Shown: in pieces, positions 51,866-62,200 of the stretch
Position numbering within the stretch: the stretch's first letter is position 1
Layout of the letters: each line of letters opens with the position of its first letter
From: Pseudomonadota bacterium
Lineage (GTDB): Bacteria; Pseudomonadota; Gammaproteobacteria; UBA9214
Length of the DNA: 64,000 bases
Assembly: GCA_041395565.1 (NCBI GenBank)
Contig: JAWLAI010000005.1
Location: forward strand, 310,001-374,000
Reading direction: 5' to 3'
Position numbers and translations under genes: made by a program
The notes under the pieces: generated by a model
What the model was told of the DNA's origin: nothing
The model's database searches: none
Seen by the model: only the letters and a program-made list of their open reading frames with translations

Positions 51866-52450
51866 ATGGCACATATCAACCTGCTACCCTGGCGCGAAGA
51901 GCGCAACAAGCAGAAGCAGCGTGAATTCGCCTTTATTGCCGGCGGCAGTGTCGTTCTGGCCGCACTGGTGGTGCTGCTTTCCCATATCCATATCGATGGC
52001 AAGATCGTCAACCAGAACCAGCGCAATACCTTCCTGAAGAACGAGATCAGCGCACTGGACAAGCGCATCGGCCGCATCAAGGAACTCGAGTCCCTCAAGG
52101 AAGACCTGCTGGCACGCATGAACGTCATCCAGGAGCTGCAGAGCAGCCGCCCTGAGAGTGTGCATCTCATGGATGAGCTGGTCAGGACGATACCAGAGGG
52201 TGTCTACCTCAATACATTCAACCAGAAATCCCGCAATGTCGAAATGACCGGTGTGGCACAGTCAAATGCCCGAGTCTCTGACTACATGCGCAACATCGAC
52301 AGCTCCGAATGGCTGGCCGATCCGCGACTCGGTCTGATCAAGACCACCGAGCAGAACCGTCGTCGCGTTGCAAATTTCACCCTCAAAGGCAGCCAGAAGG
52401 CCCACAACGCCAACGACCAGCAGGAAGCCGACACTGGCGACGCGGGGTAA
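51866..52450 (+). CDS. pilN: Type IV pilus assembly protein PilN
   Basis: Inner membrane alignment protein. The 194 residues begin MAHINLLPWREERNKQK, the PilM-binding motif, followed by one membrane helix (about 23-41), a coiled coil and a periplasmic ferredoxin-like domain. One base separates its ATG from the pilM stop. Confidence 0.95.
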   Translation: MAHINLLPWREERNKQKQREFAFIAGGSVVLAALVVLLSHIHIDGKIVNQNQRNTFLKNEISALDKRIGRIKELESLKEDLLARMNVIQELQSSRPESVHLMDELVRTIPEGVYLNTFNQKSRNVEMTGVAQSNARVSDYMRNIDSSEWLADPRLGLIKTTEQNRRRVANFTLKGSQKAHNANDQQEADTGDAG

Positions 52451-52456
52451 TCATCT

Positions 52457-53095
52457 ATGGATCTCAACGAACTTGACCTGACCAACGTTGCACGCTGGCC
52501 CGCCACGGCACAGGCTGTTGTTATCGCGCTGCTGATGGCATGCGTCATATTCCTGGGGTACTGGTTTCATACCAAGGACCAGCTTGCGATCCTGGCAGAT
52601 GTCGAAAAGCAGGAGCAGGACCTGAAACAGGTATTCGAGAAGAAGGCTAAGCAGGCGGTCAACCTCGAAGCCTACGAAAAGCAGCTGGAGGAAATGCGCG
52701 AATCCTTCGGTGCCATGCTGCGCCAGCTCCCCAATGAAACCGAGGTGGCCGACCTGCTGGTGGATGTCTCCCAGACCGGCCTGGCCAGCGGACTCGAGTT
52801 CGAGCTGTTTCAGCCGGGCTCGGAAAATCCGCGCGAATTCTATGCAGAGCTGCCGATCAACATCCGGGTCATCGGCAACTATCATGAATTCGGCGACTTC
52901 ATCAGTGGCGTGGCAGCACTGCCGCGCATCGTCACCCTGCACAACATCAGCATTTCGCGGCGTGACAGTAACAGCAGCATGCTCGCCATGAATCTGACTG
53001 CAAAGACCTATCGTTATCTCGAGGAAAGCGAGCGCGATGATGAGCCGCAGCAGACAGTCAAGAAGAAAGGCAACAAGAAGGGGGCGAAAAAATGA
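52457..53095 (+). CDS. pilO: Type IV pilus assembly protein PilO
   Basis: Partner of PilN in the alignment complex. The 212 residues have a membrane helix (about 19-38), a coiled coil (EKQEQDLKQVFEKKAKQAVNLE region) and a periplasmic domain with LPRIVTLHNISI. A lysine-rich tail ends the protein. Its stop overlaps pilP by four bases. Confidence 0.94.
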   Translation: MDLNELDLTNVARWPATAQAVVIALLMACVIFLGYWFHTKDQLAILADVEKQEQDLKQVFEKKAKQAVNLEAYEKQLEEMRESFGAMLRQLPNETEVADLLVDVSQTGLASGLEFELFQPGSENPREFYAELPINIRVIGNYHEFGDFISGVAALPRIVTLHNISISRRDSNSSMLAMNLTAKTYRYLEESERDDEPQQTVKKKGNKKGAKK

Positions 53096-53637
53096 AAGCC
53101 GCCTTTAACATCAGCATCAGCCGCATCCTTGCCTTGACCGCTGTGGCTGTCGCCGTCAGCGGCTGTTCGGGCGATCCGACCGCAGACCTGAACGAGTACG
53201 CCAAAAAGGTTAAAAGCCAGCAGGTCTCCCGCATCGAGCCGCTGCCGGAATTCAGGCCATACGAGTCGTTTACGTACGCGGCAACCGATCTGCGCGATCC
53301 GTTTACAGTTCCGACCTTCACCAACCAGCAGGCGCTGGCGCTGCCTACGGCCACTAACGGCATCAAGCCTGATTTTGACCGTCCGCGCGAACCACTCGAG
53401 GAATTTCCGCTCGACAGCCTGCGCATGGTGGGAACACTGGAGCAAAAGGAAACCAACTGGGCCCTGATCAACGACACGGACGGCACCATCCACCGTGTGC
53501 AAGCCGGCAACTATGCCGGGCAGAATTACGGCAAGATCACACGCGTAACGGAATTTGAAGTCGAACTGACCGAGATCGTTCCAGACGGGATCGGGGGCTG
53601 GATGGAGCGCCAGGCCACGATCGCAATAAGTGAATAA
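53092..53637 (+). CDS. pilP: Type IV pilus lipoprotein PilP
   Basis: Periplasmic lipoprotein joining PilNO to the PilQ secretin. The 181 residues carry a signal peptide ending VAVSGC and a beta-sandwich with LRDPFTVP and LRMVGTLEQKETNWALI. Overlaps pilO by four bases. Confidence 0.94.
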   Translation: MKAAFNISISRILALTAVAVAVSGCSGDPTADLNEYAKKVKSQQVSRIEPLPEFRPYESFTYAATDLRDPFTVPTFTNQQALALPTATNGIKPDFDRPREPLEEFPLDSLRMVGTLEQKETNWALINDTDGTIHRVQAGNYAGQNYGKITRVTEFEVELTEIVPDGIGGWMERQATIAISE

Positions 53638-53700
53638 ACCCACAGGGTGACAGCAATGATCGGAAATATTTCTAGCCGTTTGCCAACAAGGGAGCTATCA

Positions 53701-55794
53701 ATGGTGCAAACAGGTAAATGCCTGGGTAGGAAGCTATGGCGACGCCTGATGGCTGCTGCATGCCTTGTCCTCGGTGGGATCAGCGCCGTCCATGCGGCGG
53801 GCAATACCCTGCAATCCGTCGATTTTGCCAGCCTGCCTGGTAACAAGGCGCAGATCACTCTTAATATGAGCCAGCCGGCAGCGACGCCGCTCAGCTTCAC
53901 CATAGACAATCCTGCCCGGATCGCCCTGGATTTCGCCGACACCGCCAACGGCCTCGCCAGCCGCACCCAGAATGTCGGTATCGGCATGGTAGACAGCATG
54001 ACCGTCGTGGAGGCGAAAGGCCGCACCCGCGTGGTAGTGAATCTGATCGACATGGTCCCGTACGAGGCCCATGCCGATGGCAACAAGGTCGTTTTGACCG
54101 TACAGAATGCCGGTCGCGAGTTATCCGAGGCCGAATCCGTCGCCGCGCATGCAGTCGGCGGCAGCAGCGGCAACACGATCAGCAACATCGACTTCCGCCG
54201 CGGCACCGGCGGCGAGGGACGTGTCATCATTACCTTGTCGGATCCGTCCATCCCGGTCGACATGCGCCAGGAAAGCGGCAACGTGGTCGTGGATTTCTAT
54301 CGTGCCCAGCTGCCGCACGAGCTGGAGCGCCGTCTCGACGTGCTGGATTTCGCCACTCCGGTCAAGACCATCGATACCTTCACGAAGGGTGATAACGTTC
54401 ACATGGTGATCACCCCGATGGGTAACTATGACTACATCGCCTATCAGGCAGATGACCAGTTCACCATCGAGGTTCGGCAGCTGACCAAGAAGGAAGTGGA
54501 AGAGAAGAAGAAGGACGAGTTCGGTTACTCCGGCGAGCGTCTTTCGCTCAACTTCCAGGACATCGAAGTCCGCTCGGTGCTGCAGCTCATCGCTGATTTC
54601 ACCGGCATCAACGTCGTGGTCAGCGATACCGTAAATGGCAGCCTGACCCTGCGCCTCAAGAACGTCCCCTGGGACCAGGCGCTGGATATCATCCTCAAGA
54701 CCAAGGGCCTTGCCATGCGTCAGACCGGCAACGTGATGCTGGTCGCACCGAGCGAGGAAATCGCGGCCCGCGAAAAGCTGGAGCTGGAATCCCAGAAGCA
54801 GATCCAGGAACTCGAGCCGCTGTACTCCGAGTATATCCAGATCAACTATGCCAAGGCATCCGACATCACCACCCTGCTCAAGAGCGGTGACACCACACTG
54901 ATGTCGGATCGCGGTATGGCAACGGTGGACGAACGCACCAATACGCTGCTGGTGCAGGACACGGCTGCGAAGCTGGCCGAGATCCGCAAGCTGATTGCAC
55001 AGCTGGATATCCCGGTACGCCAGGTACTCATCGAGTCCCGCATCGTGCTGGCCAACAATGACTTCACCAGGGAACTCGGCGTGCAGTTCGGCGTCGCCAA
55101 GCGCACAACCTATAACACCGACCACCTGGCGGTCATCGGCGGCACGCAGGAGAACGGCTTCGAGGTGACCGGACCGCAAACCGGATTCAACCCCGGCGAC
55201 GATACTGAAGGCTTGCTCGTCGACCTGCCGATCTCGACTCCCGGCAGCTCCATCGGCCTGGCCATAGGCAAGCTCGGCAGTCATCTGCTGCAGCTGGAAC
55301 TGAGCGCACTCGAATCGGAAGGCAAGGGTGAAGTCATTTCCAGCCCGCGCGTGCTGACCTCCAACCAGAAGGCCGCCTTCATCGAAACCGGTACCGAGAT
55401 TCCGTACCAGGAAGCCTCATCCAGCGGCGCGACCTCCACCTCCTTCAAGAAGGCGGTGCTGCGCCTAGAGGCAACGCCGCAGATCACACCGGATGACCGC
55501 ATCATCATGGATCTGCTGATCAACAAGGATGCGGTGGGCGAGATCACGGTGAATAACGTGCCGACCATCGACACCAACGAGATCTCCACCCAGGTCCTGG
55601 TCGACAATGGCGAGACCCTGGTGCTGGGCGGTATCTACGAAGAGACCAATACCCACGCTGTCACGCGCACCCCCTTCTTCGGCGAACTGCCTGTCATCGA
55701 CTGGCTGTTCAAGCGCACCATCAAGGAACATGACAAGCAGGAACTGCTGATCTTCGTGACGCCCAAGATCGTCAAGGAAGATTTCCGTCTCTGA
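53701..55794 (+). CDS. pilQ: Type IV pilus secretin PilQ
   Basis: Outer membrane channel for the pilus. The 697 residues have a signal peptide (about 1-32), two AMIN domains (about 37-125 and 155-255) that bind peptidoglycan, an STN/N0 domain from about 285 (LSLNFQDIEVRSVLQLIADFTGINVVV), an N1 domain and the secretin core to the C-terminus (VDNGETLVLGGIYEE, LPVIDWLFKR). ATG at 53701 is preferred because GGGAG lies just upstream and a signal peptide follows; an earlier start at 53647 has none. Confidence 0.95.
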   Translation: MVQTGKCLGRKLWRRLMAAACLVLGGISAVHAAGNTLQSVDFASLPGNKAQITLNMSQPAATPLSFTIDNPARIALDFADTANGLASRTQNVGIGMVDSMTVVEAKGRTRVVVNLIDMVPYEAHADGNKVVLTVQNAGRELSEAESVAAHAVGGSSGNTISNIDFRRGTGGEGRVIITLSDPSIPVDMRQESGNVVVDFYRAQLPHELERRLDVLDFATPVKTIDTFTKGDNVHMVITPMGNYDYIAYQADDQFTIEVRQLTKKEVEEKKKDEFGYSGERLSLNFQDIEVRSVLQLIADFTGINVVVSDTVNGSLTLRLKNVPWDQALDIILKTKGLAMRQTGNVMLVAPSEEIAAREKLELESQKQIQELEPLYSEYIQINYAKASDITTLLKSGDTTLMSDRGMATVDERTNTLLVQDTAAKLAEIRKLIAQLDIPVRQVLIESRIVLANNDFTRELGVQFGVAKRTTYNTDHLAVIGGTQENGFEVTGPQTGFNPGDDTEGLLVDLPISTPGSSIGLAIGKLGSHLLQLELSALESEGKGEVISSPRVLTSNQKAAFIETGTEIPYQEASSSGATSTSFKKAVLRLEATPQITPDDRIIMDLLINKDAVGEITVNNVPTIDTNEISTQVLVDNGETLVLGGIYEETNTHAVTRTPFFGELPVIDWLFKRTIKEHDKQELLIFVTPKIVKEDFRL

Positions 55795-55801
55795 AGCCCG
55801 G

Positions 55802-55824
55802 CGGCTGGCAGTGCTTGCCAGCCG
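55802..55824 (+). terminator. Hairpin after pilQ
   Basis: CGGCTGGCA, GTGCT loop, TGCCAGCCG: a perfect 9-bp stem just past pilQ. No U-tract follows, so read-through into aroK is likely. Confidence 0.4.
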
Positions 55825-55851
55825 CGCGGTTATCTGGCATACCTGCCCGGC

Positions 55852-56364
55852 ATGAAAATGCCGGGCAATTTATTTCTGATCGGGCCCATGGGGGCGGGAA
55901 AATCCACCATCGGGCGCCAGCTGTCGAAACAACTCGGCATGCCCTTCCATGACAGCGACCAGGTTATCGAGCAGCGCACCGGTGTCGATATCCCGCTGAT
56001 TTTCGAACTCGAAGGCGAGGCCGGCTTCCGCAGGCGCGAGCGTGCGGTCATCGACGAACTGACCCGTCTCGACGGCATCATCCTGGCCACCGGCGGCGGT
56101 GCCATCCTGGCCTCCGACAACCGCGAGCACCTCGCCAGCCGGGGCAAGGTGATTTACCTGCATGCCTCGGTCAGCCAGCAGCTCAAGCGCACCGGCAAGG
56201 ACCGTAACCGCCCCCTGCTGCAGACCGCGAATCCCCGCAAAAAACTCGAGGAGCTGATGGCAATCCGCGAGCCGCTGTACCGGGAATGCGCCGATATCGT
56301 GATTGATACCGACGGGATGCGGGTTGCTGACGTGGTCAGGCAGATCGTCAAATACCTCGGGTAA
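55852..56364 (+). CDS. aroK: Shikimate kinase
   Basis: Phosphorylates shikimate in aromatic amino acid synthesis. The 170 residues have the P-loop GPMGAGKSTIGRQL, FHDSDQVIEQ (shikimate binding) and the LID region with GGGAILASDNRE and RNRPLL. Typical pilQ-aroK-aroB order. Confidence 0.96.
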   Translation: MKMPGNLFLIGPMGAGKSTIGRQLSKQLGMPFHDSDQVIEQRTGVDIPLIFELEGEAGFRRRERAVIDELTRLDGIILATGGGAILASDNREHLASRGKVIYLHASVSQQLKRTGKDRNRPLLQTANPRKKLEELMAIREPLYRECADIVIDTDGMRVADVVRQIVKYLG

Positions 56365-56433
56365 ACAGTATATTTTTGCGCACTCGCGGCAATTTTCGCT
56401 ATGCTGGGCGCGTCGTTGAGAAATTGACATACC

Positions 56434-57513
56434 ATGCAAACACTCACTGTCGAGCTCGGAACACGCAGTTATCCCATCCATATCGGCCAGGGACTGCTGG
56501 CTGACCCGTCACTGCTGGCGCCGCACATCCCCGGTCGCCAGGTGATGGTAGTCAGCAACGAAACCGTCGCACCCCTGTATCTGGACGCGGTGCGCACACT
56601 GCTCGCCGGACATGACACGGCAACCGTCATTCTGCCGGACGGCGAACAGTACAAAACCCTGGACACGCTCAATATCATCTTTACCGGCCTGCTCCAGCAT
56701 CGATTCAACCGCGGCTGCACCCTGATCGCGCTCGGTGGCGGCGTGGTAGGCGACATCACCGGCTTCGCTGCCGCCAGTTACCAGCGTGGCGTGTCCTTCA
56801 TCCAGATACCGACCACGCTGCTCGCACAGGTGGATTCGTCGGTCGGTGGCAAGACCGGCGTGAATCACCCGCTGGGCAAGAACATGATCGGCGCGTTTCA
56901 CCAGCCGCGCTGCGTCCTGATCGACACCAACACGCTGGACACGCTCGATGACCGCCAGTTGAGCGCCGGGCTTGCGGAAGTGATCAAGTACGGATTGATT
57001 CACGATGCCGGGTTCTTCAGCTGGCTGGAGCAGAATATCGACCTGCTCCGGTCGCGCGACAAGCAGGCGCTGGCGCATGCCATCCAGCGCTCCTGTGCGA
57101 TCAAGGCGGAGATCGTCGCCGCCGACGAACGCGAGCGCGGAAACCGGGCCCTGCTGAACCTGGGTCACACCTTCGGCCATGCGATCGAAACCGGCACGGG
57201 TTATGGAACATGGCTGCATGGCGAAGCGGTTGCCACGGGCATGCTGATGGCCGCCGATCTCTCGGCGCGCCACGGCTGGCTGGCGCAGTCCGACGTCGAA
57301 CGTACTGCCATGCTTCTGCGCAGGGCCGGACTGCCGATCGCGCCGCCCGCGGAGATGACCGTACGGCAGTTCCTGGACCTCATGGCCGTCGACAAGAAGG
57401 CGGTCGACAGCGGCCTGCGCCTGATCCTGCTCAAGGCCATCGGCAGCGCGGTGGTCAGCGCCGACTACCGACCCGAGCTGCTGAGCGCGACGCTCGGCAG
57501 CGCCGCCGCCTGA
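56434..57513 (+). CDS. aroB: 3-dehydroquinate synthase
   Basis: NAD- and metal-dependent enzyme of the shikimate pathway. The 359 residues include PDGEQYKTLDTL, GGGVVGDITGFAAASYQRGV, TTLLAQVDSSVGGKTGVNHP, and the metal-binding LNLGHTFGHAIE. Full length. Confidence 0.97.
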   Translation: MQTLTVELGTRSYPIHIGQGLLADPSLLAPHIPGRQVMVVSNETVAPLYLDAVRTLLAGHDTATVILPDGEQYKTLDTLNIIFTGLLQHRFNRGCTLIALGGGVVGDITGFAAASYQRGVSFIQIPTTLLAQVDSSVGGKTGVNHPLGKNMIGAFHQPRCVLIDTNTLDTLDDRQLSAGLAEVIKYGLIHDAGFFSWLEQNIDLLRSRDKQALAHAIQRSCAIKAEIVAADERERGNRALLNLGHTFGHAIETGTGYGTWLHGEAVATGMLMAADLSARHGWLAQSDVERTAMLLRRAGLPIAPPAEMTVRQFLDLMAVDKKAVDSGLRLILLKAIGSAVVSADYRPELLSATLGSAAA

Positions 57514-57519
57514 TTCCCG

Positions 57520-58686
57520 ATGAACGCGGCCACCGGCAGGGACCTGCACCTGGCACGCTACGCGGCCACGTCGGAGACCTCCCGCGGACGCCGCTACCAG
57601 GAACCCTCCCCGGCCTACCGTAGCGAATACCAGCGCGACCGCGACCGCATCATTCACTCGGCCGCCTTCCGACGCCTCGAATACAAGACCCAGGTATTCG
57701 TCAACCATGAGGGCGACCTGTTCCGCACCCGCCTGACCCATTCCATCGAGGTCGCCCAGGTCGCCCGATCCATCGCCCGCGCCCTGCGCCTGAACGAGGA
57801 CCTCACTGAAGGCATCGCACTGGCCCACGACCTGGGTCATACCCCGTTCGGACATGCTGGACAGGATGCTCTCAACGCCTGCATGCAGGCCTATGGCGGT
57901 TTCGAGCATAACCTGCAGTCGCTGCGCGTGGTCGATGAACTCGAGGAGCGCTATGCCGAATTTCCCGGCCTCAATCTGACCTTCGAAACCCGCGAGGGCA
58001 TACTCAAGCACTGTTCGCGCAAGAATGCGGAGGCACTGGGCGATCTGGGGCAGCGTTTCCTCCAGCGCCGGCAGCCGTCGCTCGAGGCGCAACTGACCAA
58101 TCTGGCCGACGAAATCGCCTACAACAGCCATGACGTGGATGACGGCCTGCGCTCCGGCCTGATCGATGTCGGGGCGCTCTCGGAAGTTGCCCTGTTCAGC
58201 GAGCAGTACGATACCGTACGCAGCCGCTATCCCCGACTCTCCGCGCGCCGCACCATACATGAAGTGGTCCGGCGCCTGATCGGATGTCAGGTGATCGACC
58301 TGGTCGAAACCAGCACGGCACGGTTGACCGAGGCAGCACCGGAGGATATCGAGGCGGTGCGCGAACGTGACGAAGCCCTGATCAGCTTCAGCACCGCGAT
58401 GCAGGAAAAAAATCTCGAACTCAAGCGCTTCCTGCGCACCCGCCTCTACCGGCACTACCGGGTACACCGCATGACGTCCAAGGCTGCCCGGACGCTCACC
58501 GCCTTGTTCGAGGCCTTCCTCGAGGACCCGCGCCTGCTGCCCGACGACGCCTTGCGCCATGCGGAATCCCTAGCTGCCGCGAATGGCGAGAACGGGCGGG
58601 CCCGCGCGGTGGCGGATTACATCGCCGGCATGACCGATCGCTACGCCATCGCCGAATACGACCGGGTGTTCAACCCGGCGATATAG
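57520..58686 (+). CDS. dgt: dGTPase-like deoxynucleoside triphosphate hydrolase
   Basis: HD-domain dNTP triphosphohydrolase of the short (type 2) class. The 388 residues include RDRDRIIHSAAFRRLEYKTQVF, LTHSIEVAQVAR, the HD motif AHDLGHTPFGHAGQDAL and the third ligand in LADEIAYNSHDVDDG. It starts six bases after aroB. Confidence 0.93.
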   Translation: MNAATGRDLHLARYAATSETSRGRRYQEPSPAYRSEYQRDRDRIIHSAAFRRLEYKTQVFVNHEGDLFRTRLTHSIEVAQVARSIARALRLNEDLTEGIALAHDLGHTPFGHAGQDALNACMQAYGGFEHNLQSLRVVDELEERYAEFPGLNLTFETREGILKHCSRKNAEALGDLGQRFLQRRQPSLEAQLTNLADEIAYNSHDVDDGLRSGLIDVGALSEVALFSEQYDTVRSRYPRLSARRTIHEVVRRLIGCQVIDLVETSTARLTEAAPEDIEAVRERDEALISFSTAMQEKNLELKRFLRTRLYRHYRVHRMTSKAARTLTALFEAFLEDPRLLPDDALRHAESLAAANGENGRARAVADYIAGMTDRYAIAEYDRVFNPAI

Positions 58687-58854
58687 CATTTACCATCCGC
58701 CACAGCGGGCAGCGCGCACAAGCGAACATCACAGCCAGGACACGGCGCGGACGCCTGCAAACAATAATCGCCCTGAGGCCCGAGCAACTACTCAACCATA
58801 TGAATAGCATAGCTATTTTCTGCATACTCTGTGCCCGCTGCGGCAATTGAGCGA

Positions 58855-59115
58855 ATGCCTAGACACATGCGTATCTACATGCAAATCCCGCCGCAGGACG
58901 ACAAGCCGCCGCGCTTCTATCACCTGCACCTGCAGGAAGACCTGCTGGAGGGCTGGTCGCTGATCCGGGAATGGGGCTATCAGGGGGCGCGTGGCCGGAT
59001 GGTGCGGGAGCATTTCCCGGATCGCGCTAGCGCCGAGACCGCACTGCTGCGGGTACGCGATGAGCAGCTCCGGCGCGGCTATCGCGTGGTCTTCATGCAG
59101 ACCCAGCCGGAATAG
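58855..59115 (+). CDS. WGR domain protein
   Basis: An 86-residue protein that is essentially one WGR domain: YHLHLQEDLLEGWSLIREWGYQG with the WGR-like EWGYQGARGR. Such domains bind nucleic acid ends in PARP-type proteins; stand-alone bacterial versions are of unknown function. An ATG 12 bases later is also possible. Confidence 0.75.
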   Translation: MPRHMRIYMQIPPQDDKPPRFYHLHLQEDLLEGWSLIREWGYQGARGRMVREHFPDRASAETALLRVRDEQLRRGYRVVFMQTQPE

Positions 59116-59167
59116 CGCGCAGCCCACCACATACCCCTGTTACACAAGGGGAAAAGCAGCCCCCAAA

Positions 59168-59196
59168 TTGAACCACCGGCCCTGCGGCGCTATACT
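59168..59196 (+). promoter_or_regulatory. Predicted sigma70 promoter of gltBD
   Basis: TTGAAC (59168-59173) and TATACT (59191-59196) are 17 bases apart, 88 bases before gltB. A GAAGG ribosome binding site follows shortly before the ATG. Confidence 0.55.
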
Positions 59197-59283
59197 GTTC
59201 GGCCTTTTGCGCGGGCGCTTGGCAGCCCGGATGACGCAAGCTCGGCCTTGTTATAAGCTGTTGTTTAAAAAGAAGGTAGATCA

Positions 59284-62200
59284 ATGAAGTACGGCATGCT
59301 GCCCCCACGACAAGGACTCTACGACCCGGCCAATGAGCACGACGCCTGTGGCGTCGGATTCGTCGCCAACGTCAAGGGCCGCAAGAGCCATGAGATCATT
59401 CGCCAGGGTCTACGCATCCTCGAGAATCTGACTCACCGCGGTGCAGTCGGCGCAGACCCGCTGGCTGGCGATGGCGCCGGTATCTTGATGCAGGTCCCGG
59501 ACGTGTTCCTGCGCGCGGAATGCAACCGGCTCGGCATCGCCCTGCCGGGCGCCGGTGAATACGGTGTCGGCATGCTGTTCCTGCCACAGCAGGAGGCAAC
59601 CCGCCGGTACTGCGAAGCGCTGATCGAGCAAACCATCGCCGAAGAAGGCCAGACCCTGCTGGGCTGGCGCGACGTGCCGGTGCACAGCGAGGGTCTGGGT
59701 GCCAGCGTCAGGCGCGTCGAGCCGGTAATCCGCCAGGTGTTCATTGGCAGGGGCGCTGCGTCAGCCGACGGTGATGCCTTCGAGCGCAAGCTGTTCATCA
59801 TCCGCAAGCGTGTCGAAAACACCATCCGTGACTCGGGCCGGGATGGATGCGACTGCTTTTATGTGCCTTCGTTGTCAGCACGCACCCTTTGTTATAAGGG
59901 CATGCTGCTAGCCAACCAGGTCGGAACCTATTATGCCGATCTGAACGATGAACGCATGATCTCGGCGCTGGCCCTGGTGCACCAGCGTTTTTCCACCAAT
60001 ACCTTTCCGTCCTGGGATCTGGCACACCCGTTCCGGATGATCGCCCACAACGGCGAAATCAATACCCTGCGCGGGAACATCAACTGGATGAATGCCCGGC
60101 GCCACTCCATGGCCTCGGAACTGTTCGGCAATGACCTGCAAAAGCTCTGGCCGTTGATCGCGGAAGGCCAGTCCGATTCCGCCTGCTTCGACAATGCGCT
60201 GGAATTGCTGGTCAACGGCGGCTATTCCCTGGCGCACGCCATGATGCTGCTGATCCCGGAGGCATGGGCCGGCAATCCACTGATGGACGAACAACGCCGT
60301 GCCTTCTACGAATACCATGCCGCACTGATGGAACCCTGGGACGGACCCGCGGCGGTGGCATTCACCGACGGTCGCCAGATCGGTGCCACGCTGGATCGCA
60401 ACGGTCTGCGCCCGGCGCGTTATCTGATCACCGACGATGACCTGGTGGTGATGGCCTCGGAGATGGGTGTACTGGACATTCCGCAGGAGCGCATCGTCAA
60501 GAAATGGCGCCTGCAACCCGGCAAGATGTTGCTTATCGACCTGGAGCAGGGCCGCATCATAGACGACGCGGAACTCAAGCACACCCTCGCCGGCAACCGC
60601 CCCTACCAGGACTGGCTGGACAGGACCCAGATCCGTCTCAGGGATCTGCCCGGCCAGGTCAGCCCCATGACACCCGACCACAGCACCCTGCTCGACCAGC
60701 AGCAGGCCTTCGGTTATACCCAGGAAGACGTCAAGTTCCTGATGATGCCGATGGCGGTGACAGGTCAGGAGGCGGTCGGCTCCATGGGGGCCGACAATCC
60801 GATCGCCGTGCTGTCCAGCAAGCCGAAACCCCTGGCGAACTACTTCAAGCAGAACTTCGCCCAGGTCACCAACCCGCCGATCGACCCGATCCGCGAGGAA
60901 CTGGTGATGTCGCTGGTCTCGCTGATCGGTCCGCGTCCGAACCTGCTCGACCTGGCGTCGGCCGGCGAGCACATGCGCCTGGAGGTCAGCCAGCCGATCC
61001 TGACAAACACCGACCTGGAACGCATGCGTCACATCGAGGAGCACACGGGTGGGGCCTTCCGCACCCAAACCCTCGACATCTGCTATCCGGCTAGCGCCGG
61101 CGCAGCCGGCATGGAAGGCGCGCTGGCGGCCGTCTGCCAGCAGGCAGAGCAGGCGGTGAAAGACGGATACAACATCCTGATCCTGTCCGACCGTCACGTC
61201 GACAGCGACCATATCGCGATTCCCGCCCTGCTGGCCACGGCGAGTGTCCATCACCACCTGGTGGACGCCGGCCTGCGTACCGAGGCCGGTCTGGTCTTGG
61301 AGACCGGCGCCGCACGCGAGGTGCACCAGTTCGCCACGCTGGCCGGCTATGGCGCCGAGGCCATCAACCCGTACCTGGCGTTCGAGACACTCGAGGCGAT
61401 GCGCACGCAGCTGCCCGGCAGCCTGGATTCCGAAACGGTCAAGAAGCGCTATATCAAGGCCATCGGCAAGGGCCTGCTCAAGGTCATGTCCAAGATGGGC
61501 ATATCGACCTACCAGTCCTACTGCGGCGCCCAGATTTTCGATGCGGTGGGACTGAACAGCAGCTTCGTGGAGAAGTATTTCACCGGCACGGCCACCACCA
61601 TCGAGGGCATCGGCCTGGACGAGGTGGCCGAGGAAGCCGTGCGCTGGCACCGCGATGCCTACGGCGACAACCCGATCTATCGCAACAGTCTGGATGTCGG
61701 CGGCGACTACGCCTTCCGCGTGCGCGGCGAGGACCACATGTGGACGCCGGACACCATTGCCAAGTTGCAGCATTCCACGCGCGCCAACGACGCGAAAACC
61801 TACCGGGAATTCGCCGACCTGGTCAACGAGCAGAACGAGCGCCTGATGAACCTGCGCGGGCTGTTCGAGCTGAAGTTCTCCGATAGCCCGGTACCGCTGG
61901 AAGAAGTCGAGCCGGCAAAGGAAATCGTCAAGCGCTTCGCGACCGGCGCCATGTCGTTCGGTTCGATCTCCTACGAGGCGCACTCGACGCTGGCGATCGC
62001 CATGAACCGCATCGGCGGCAAATCCAATACCGGCGAAGGCGGCGAGCTGGCCGAACGCTTCAAACCGCTGCCGAACGGCGACTCCGCGCGTTCCGCCATC
62101 AAGCAGGTGGCCTCGGGGCGTTTTGGCGTGACCACCGAGTACCTGGTCAATGCCGATGTCATCCAGATCAAGATGGCGCAGGGCGCGAAGCCCGGCGAGG

